Below, piece by piece: positions 14,513 through 15,920 of a stretch of 15,920 nt of DNA (positions within the stretch are counted from its first letter, which is position 1; each line of letters starts with the position of its first letter). A program made the translations under genes and the position numbers. Source of the DNA: Burkholderiales bacterium (GTDB lineage Bacteria; Pseudomonadota; Gammaproteobacteria; Burkholderiales; Burkholderiaceae); the NCBI GenBank assembly GCA_947371645.1, contig CANBQJ010000071.1, forward strand, positions 1-15,920, in the 5' to 3' direction. The notes under the pieces were generated by a model. That model was given only the letters and a program-made list of their open reading frames with translations, ran no database searches and was not told the DNA's origin.

Positions 14513-15416
14513 GGTACTTGTTGACCTCAACGTCTTCGAGCACCGCGATGGCATCGTCCGTCAGCACGGCCAGCGAGCAGTACAGGGACACCAGGTAAGA
14601 CGCGATCGCCTTGTGGTTGATGCCCATGAAACGCACGGCCAGGCCAGGGCTTTGCGCGCCAGGCAGGTCGGGCTGGTACAGGCCCACGACGCCCTGGCGG
14701 CTTTCGCCCGTGCGGATCAGCAGGATCTTGGTCTTGTTGCCCTCGATCTGGATCTTGTCGCAAGGGATCAGCGGCACACCACGCCAGGTGATGAACTGCG
14801 AACCGAACAGCGACACGGTGGGCGGCGGCACGCCACGGCGGGTGCACTCACGGCCGAAAGCGGCAATGGCCAGCGGGTGAGCCAGGAAGAAGCCGGGCTC
14901 CTTCCAGACCTTGGTCAGCAGCTCATCCAGATCGTCCGGCGTGGGCGCGCCGCCGCGGGTCTTGATGTGCTGGTGCGGCGCGATGCTGTTGAGCAGGCCG
15001 TATTCCTTGTTGTTGATCAGCTCGGCTTCCTGGCGCTCCTTGATGGTCTCGATGGTCAGGCGCAGCTGCTCGGCGATCTGGTTGTAAGGCTTGCTGTAGA
15101 GGTCGGACACGCGGGTGTGCACGTCCAGCACCGTGTTCACGGCCGACAGCAGGTACTCGCGCGGGTCTTCGATGTAGTCCACGAAGGTCTGCGGCAGCTC
15201 GCGCTCGTCGCGGCCCGAGCAGTCCACCGTCACGCTGGAGGCGTCCTTGACCTTGTTGACGCGGTAGATACCGGCTTCAACGGGCACCCATTGCAGCAGG
15301 TGGGTCAGCCAGCGCGGGGTGATCGTGCCCATCTGGGGCACGGTGCGGGTGGCGATGGCGAGTTGCCGCGCGGCGATGTCGCCCAGTGCGGTGCTTTGTT
15401 CGTGGTTGTTGGCCAT
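14499..15416 (-). CDS. Family 2A encapsulin shell protein (SrpI-like)
   Basis: A 305-residue HK97-fold shell protein that self-assembles into an icosahedral protein compartment. The start ATG at 15416 has AGGAG 5 bp upstream; an ATG at 15437 in the same frame lacks this. There is no signal peptide or membrane helix, so the shell is cytoplasmic. Segments I recognise as typical of the family 2A (SrpI-type) shell are an N-terminal arm (about 1-40), IEDPREYLLSAVNTVLDVHT (82-101), the helix QLRLTIETIKERQEAELINN (117-136), FGSQFITWRGVPLIPCDKI (204-222) and the end VEVNKYHEYK. There is no cyclic-nucleotide-binding insert, which separates it from family 2B shells. The gene lies between a serine acetyltransferase and the desulfurase cargo, the standard neighbourhood of this system. 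Length is normal and the frame intact. Confidence 0.95.
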   Translation of the reverse strand: MANNHEQSTALGDIAARQLAIATRTVPQMGTITPRWLTHLLQWVPVEAGIYRVNKVKDASSVTVDCSGRDERELPQTFVDYIEDPREYLLSAVNTVLDVHTRVSDLYSKPYNQIAEQLRLTIETIKERQEAELINNKEYGLLNSIAPHQHIKTRGGAPTPDDLDELLTKVWKEPGFFLAHPLAIAAFGRECTRRGVPPPTVSLFGSQFITWRGVPLIPCDKIQIEGNKTKILLIRTGESRQGVVGLYQPDLPGAQSPGLAVRFMGINHKAIASYLVSLYCSLAVLTDDAIAVLEDVEVNKYHEYK

Positions 15417-15446
15417 GAAGGCTCCTGAAAACGTCAACGTTGAGGT

Positions 15447-15472
15447 GAAGGAAGGGAAGAGAAGAGAAAGGG
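15447..15472 (-). promoter_or_regulatory. 26-bp pure pyrimidine tract in the epsC-shell intergenic leader
   Basis: In the 57 bp between the acetyltransferase stop and the shell start, 15447-15472 is uninterrupted purine on the + strand, so the operon mRNA carries 26 consecutive C/U. An inverted repeat AACGT-CA-ACGTT (15430-15441) lies between this tract and the shell's AGGAG. It may affect Rho loading, RNA processing or shell translation. The role is an inference. Confidence 0.3.
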
Positions 15473-15473
15473 C

Positions 15474-15920
15474 TCACGCGGGCGTGTCGCGCGTCTGGGT
15501 CTGGGCCTGTGTGATGTGGCTGCCTGGCGGCACGCTGTGGGTCAGCCACACGTTGCCGCCGATGGTCGAGCCGGCACCCACGGTGATGCGGCCCAGCACT
15601 GTCGCGCCGGCATAGATCACCACCTCGTCCTCGACGATGGGGTGCCGCGGGTTGCCCTTGACCAGGGCGCCGGTCTCGTCTGTGGCAAAGCGCTTGGCGC
15701 CCAGCGTGACGGCCTGGTAGAGCCGCACGCCACGCCCAATGACCGTGGTCTCGCCAATCACCACACCCGTGCCGTGGTCGATGAAGAAGGCCGGACCGAT
15801 TTGTGCGCCAGGGTGGATGTCGATGCCGGTGCGCGAATGGGCGATGTCGGCCACCAGCCTGGCCAGTACCGGAGCGCCCAGTTCGTGCAACTCATGGGCC
15901 AGCCTGTGGTGCAAGACGGC
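15474..15920 (-). CDS. epsC: Serine O-acetyltransferase, EpsC/CysE type (5' end outside window)
   Basis: This enzyme transfers acetyl from acetyl-CoA to L-serine, giving O-acetylserine, the precursor of cysteine. The frame is open to the window edge. Residues before the TTG at 15914 read AVL and continue into HHRLAHEL, which matches the usual AVLxHRxAH helix, so the real start lies outside and at least part of the N-terminal helical domain is missing. The left-handed beta-helix follows with hexapeptide turns: GIDIHPGAQIGPAFFIDHGT, GVVIGETTVIGRGVRLYQ, AVTLGA, then RHPIVEDEVVIYAGATVLG. The catalytic Asp (IDIHPG) and His (FIDHGTG) are both visible. The C-terminus is a polar Thr/Gln-rich tail ending DTPA and not the Ile that docks in cysteine synthase. 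It is the first visible gene of the encapsulin operon and would supply cysteine to the encapsulated desulfurase. Confidence 0.92.
   Translation of the reverse strand, partial: AVLHHRLAHELHELGAPVLARLVADIAHSRTGIDIHPGAQIGPAFFIDHGTGVVIGETTVIGRGVRLYQAVTLGAKRFATDETGALVKGNPRHPIVEDEVVIYAGATVLGRITVGAGSTIGGNVWLTHSVPPGSHITQAQTQTRDTPA

Noticed and set aside
14259..15428. + strand open frame (389 codons) opposite the encapsulin shell
   Set aside because: It is a shadow of the shell and cargo genes, with no homology-like motif and no ribosome site.

Overview
The window looks like a chromosomal segment of a Burkholderiales betaproteobacterium, probably Comamonadaceae or a Leptothrix/Rubrivivax relative. 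The evidence is high GC with GCC/CTG-rich codons, many exported c-type cytochromes, and an FxDxF-type PEP-CTERM protein. This placement is an inference from gene style. I see no tRNA, rRNA, CRISPR array, insertion sequence or phage gene.

Left part, + strand, 1-3640: a tight run of exported proteins. It holds a c'/c556-like monohaem cytochrome (5' end cut by the window), a dihaem c4-like cytochrome, a periplasmic peroxiredoxin, an SMP-30/gluconolactonase-type lactonase and a Tat-exported dienelactone hydrolase-family protein of the YghX type. An 89-bp gap with a 14-bp palindrome and a terminator-like hairpin separates this run from the next.

Middle part, + strand, 3730-11727: a second run that is near-continuous. 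It holds a classical cytochrome c', a secreted lectin-like protein, an RND efflux permease followed by its periplasmic adaptor, an exported metallo-beta-lactamase-fold hydrolase with a large extra N-terminal domain, and a CcmI-like TPR membrane protein. No outer-membrane channel is encoded here. Most products of both runs act at or outside the inner membrane, so the theme is periplasmic redox, hydrolysis and export. The substrate cannot be read from the sequence.

Right part, - strand, 15920-11743: a PEP-CTERM protein gene (11743-12411) lies convergent to the + strand run. Upstream of it on the same strand is a three-gene operon that ends in a strong intrinsic terminator at 12579-12603. In transcription order it encodes serine O-acetyltransferase (EpsC/CysE type, 5' end outside the window), a family 2A encapsulin shell protein, and a SufS-type cysteine desulfurase with a disordered N-terminal region of about 210 residues that fits an encapsulin cargo-loading domain. 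Shell and cargo genes overlap by 14 bp.

This last operon is the most interesting content. It is a protein-shelled sulfur-metabolism nanocompartment: the acetyltransferase feeds cysteine synthesis, and the encapsulated desulfurase removes sulfur from cysteine as persulfide, presumably for storage or controlled release inside the shell. The general class is already known (SrpI-type systems), so the novelty lies in details such as the cargo domain, the gene overlap, the intergenic pyrimidine tract and the C-terminus of the acetyltransferase.
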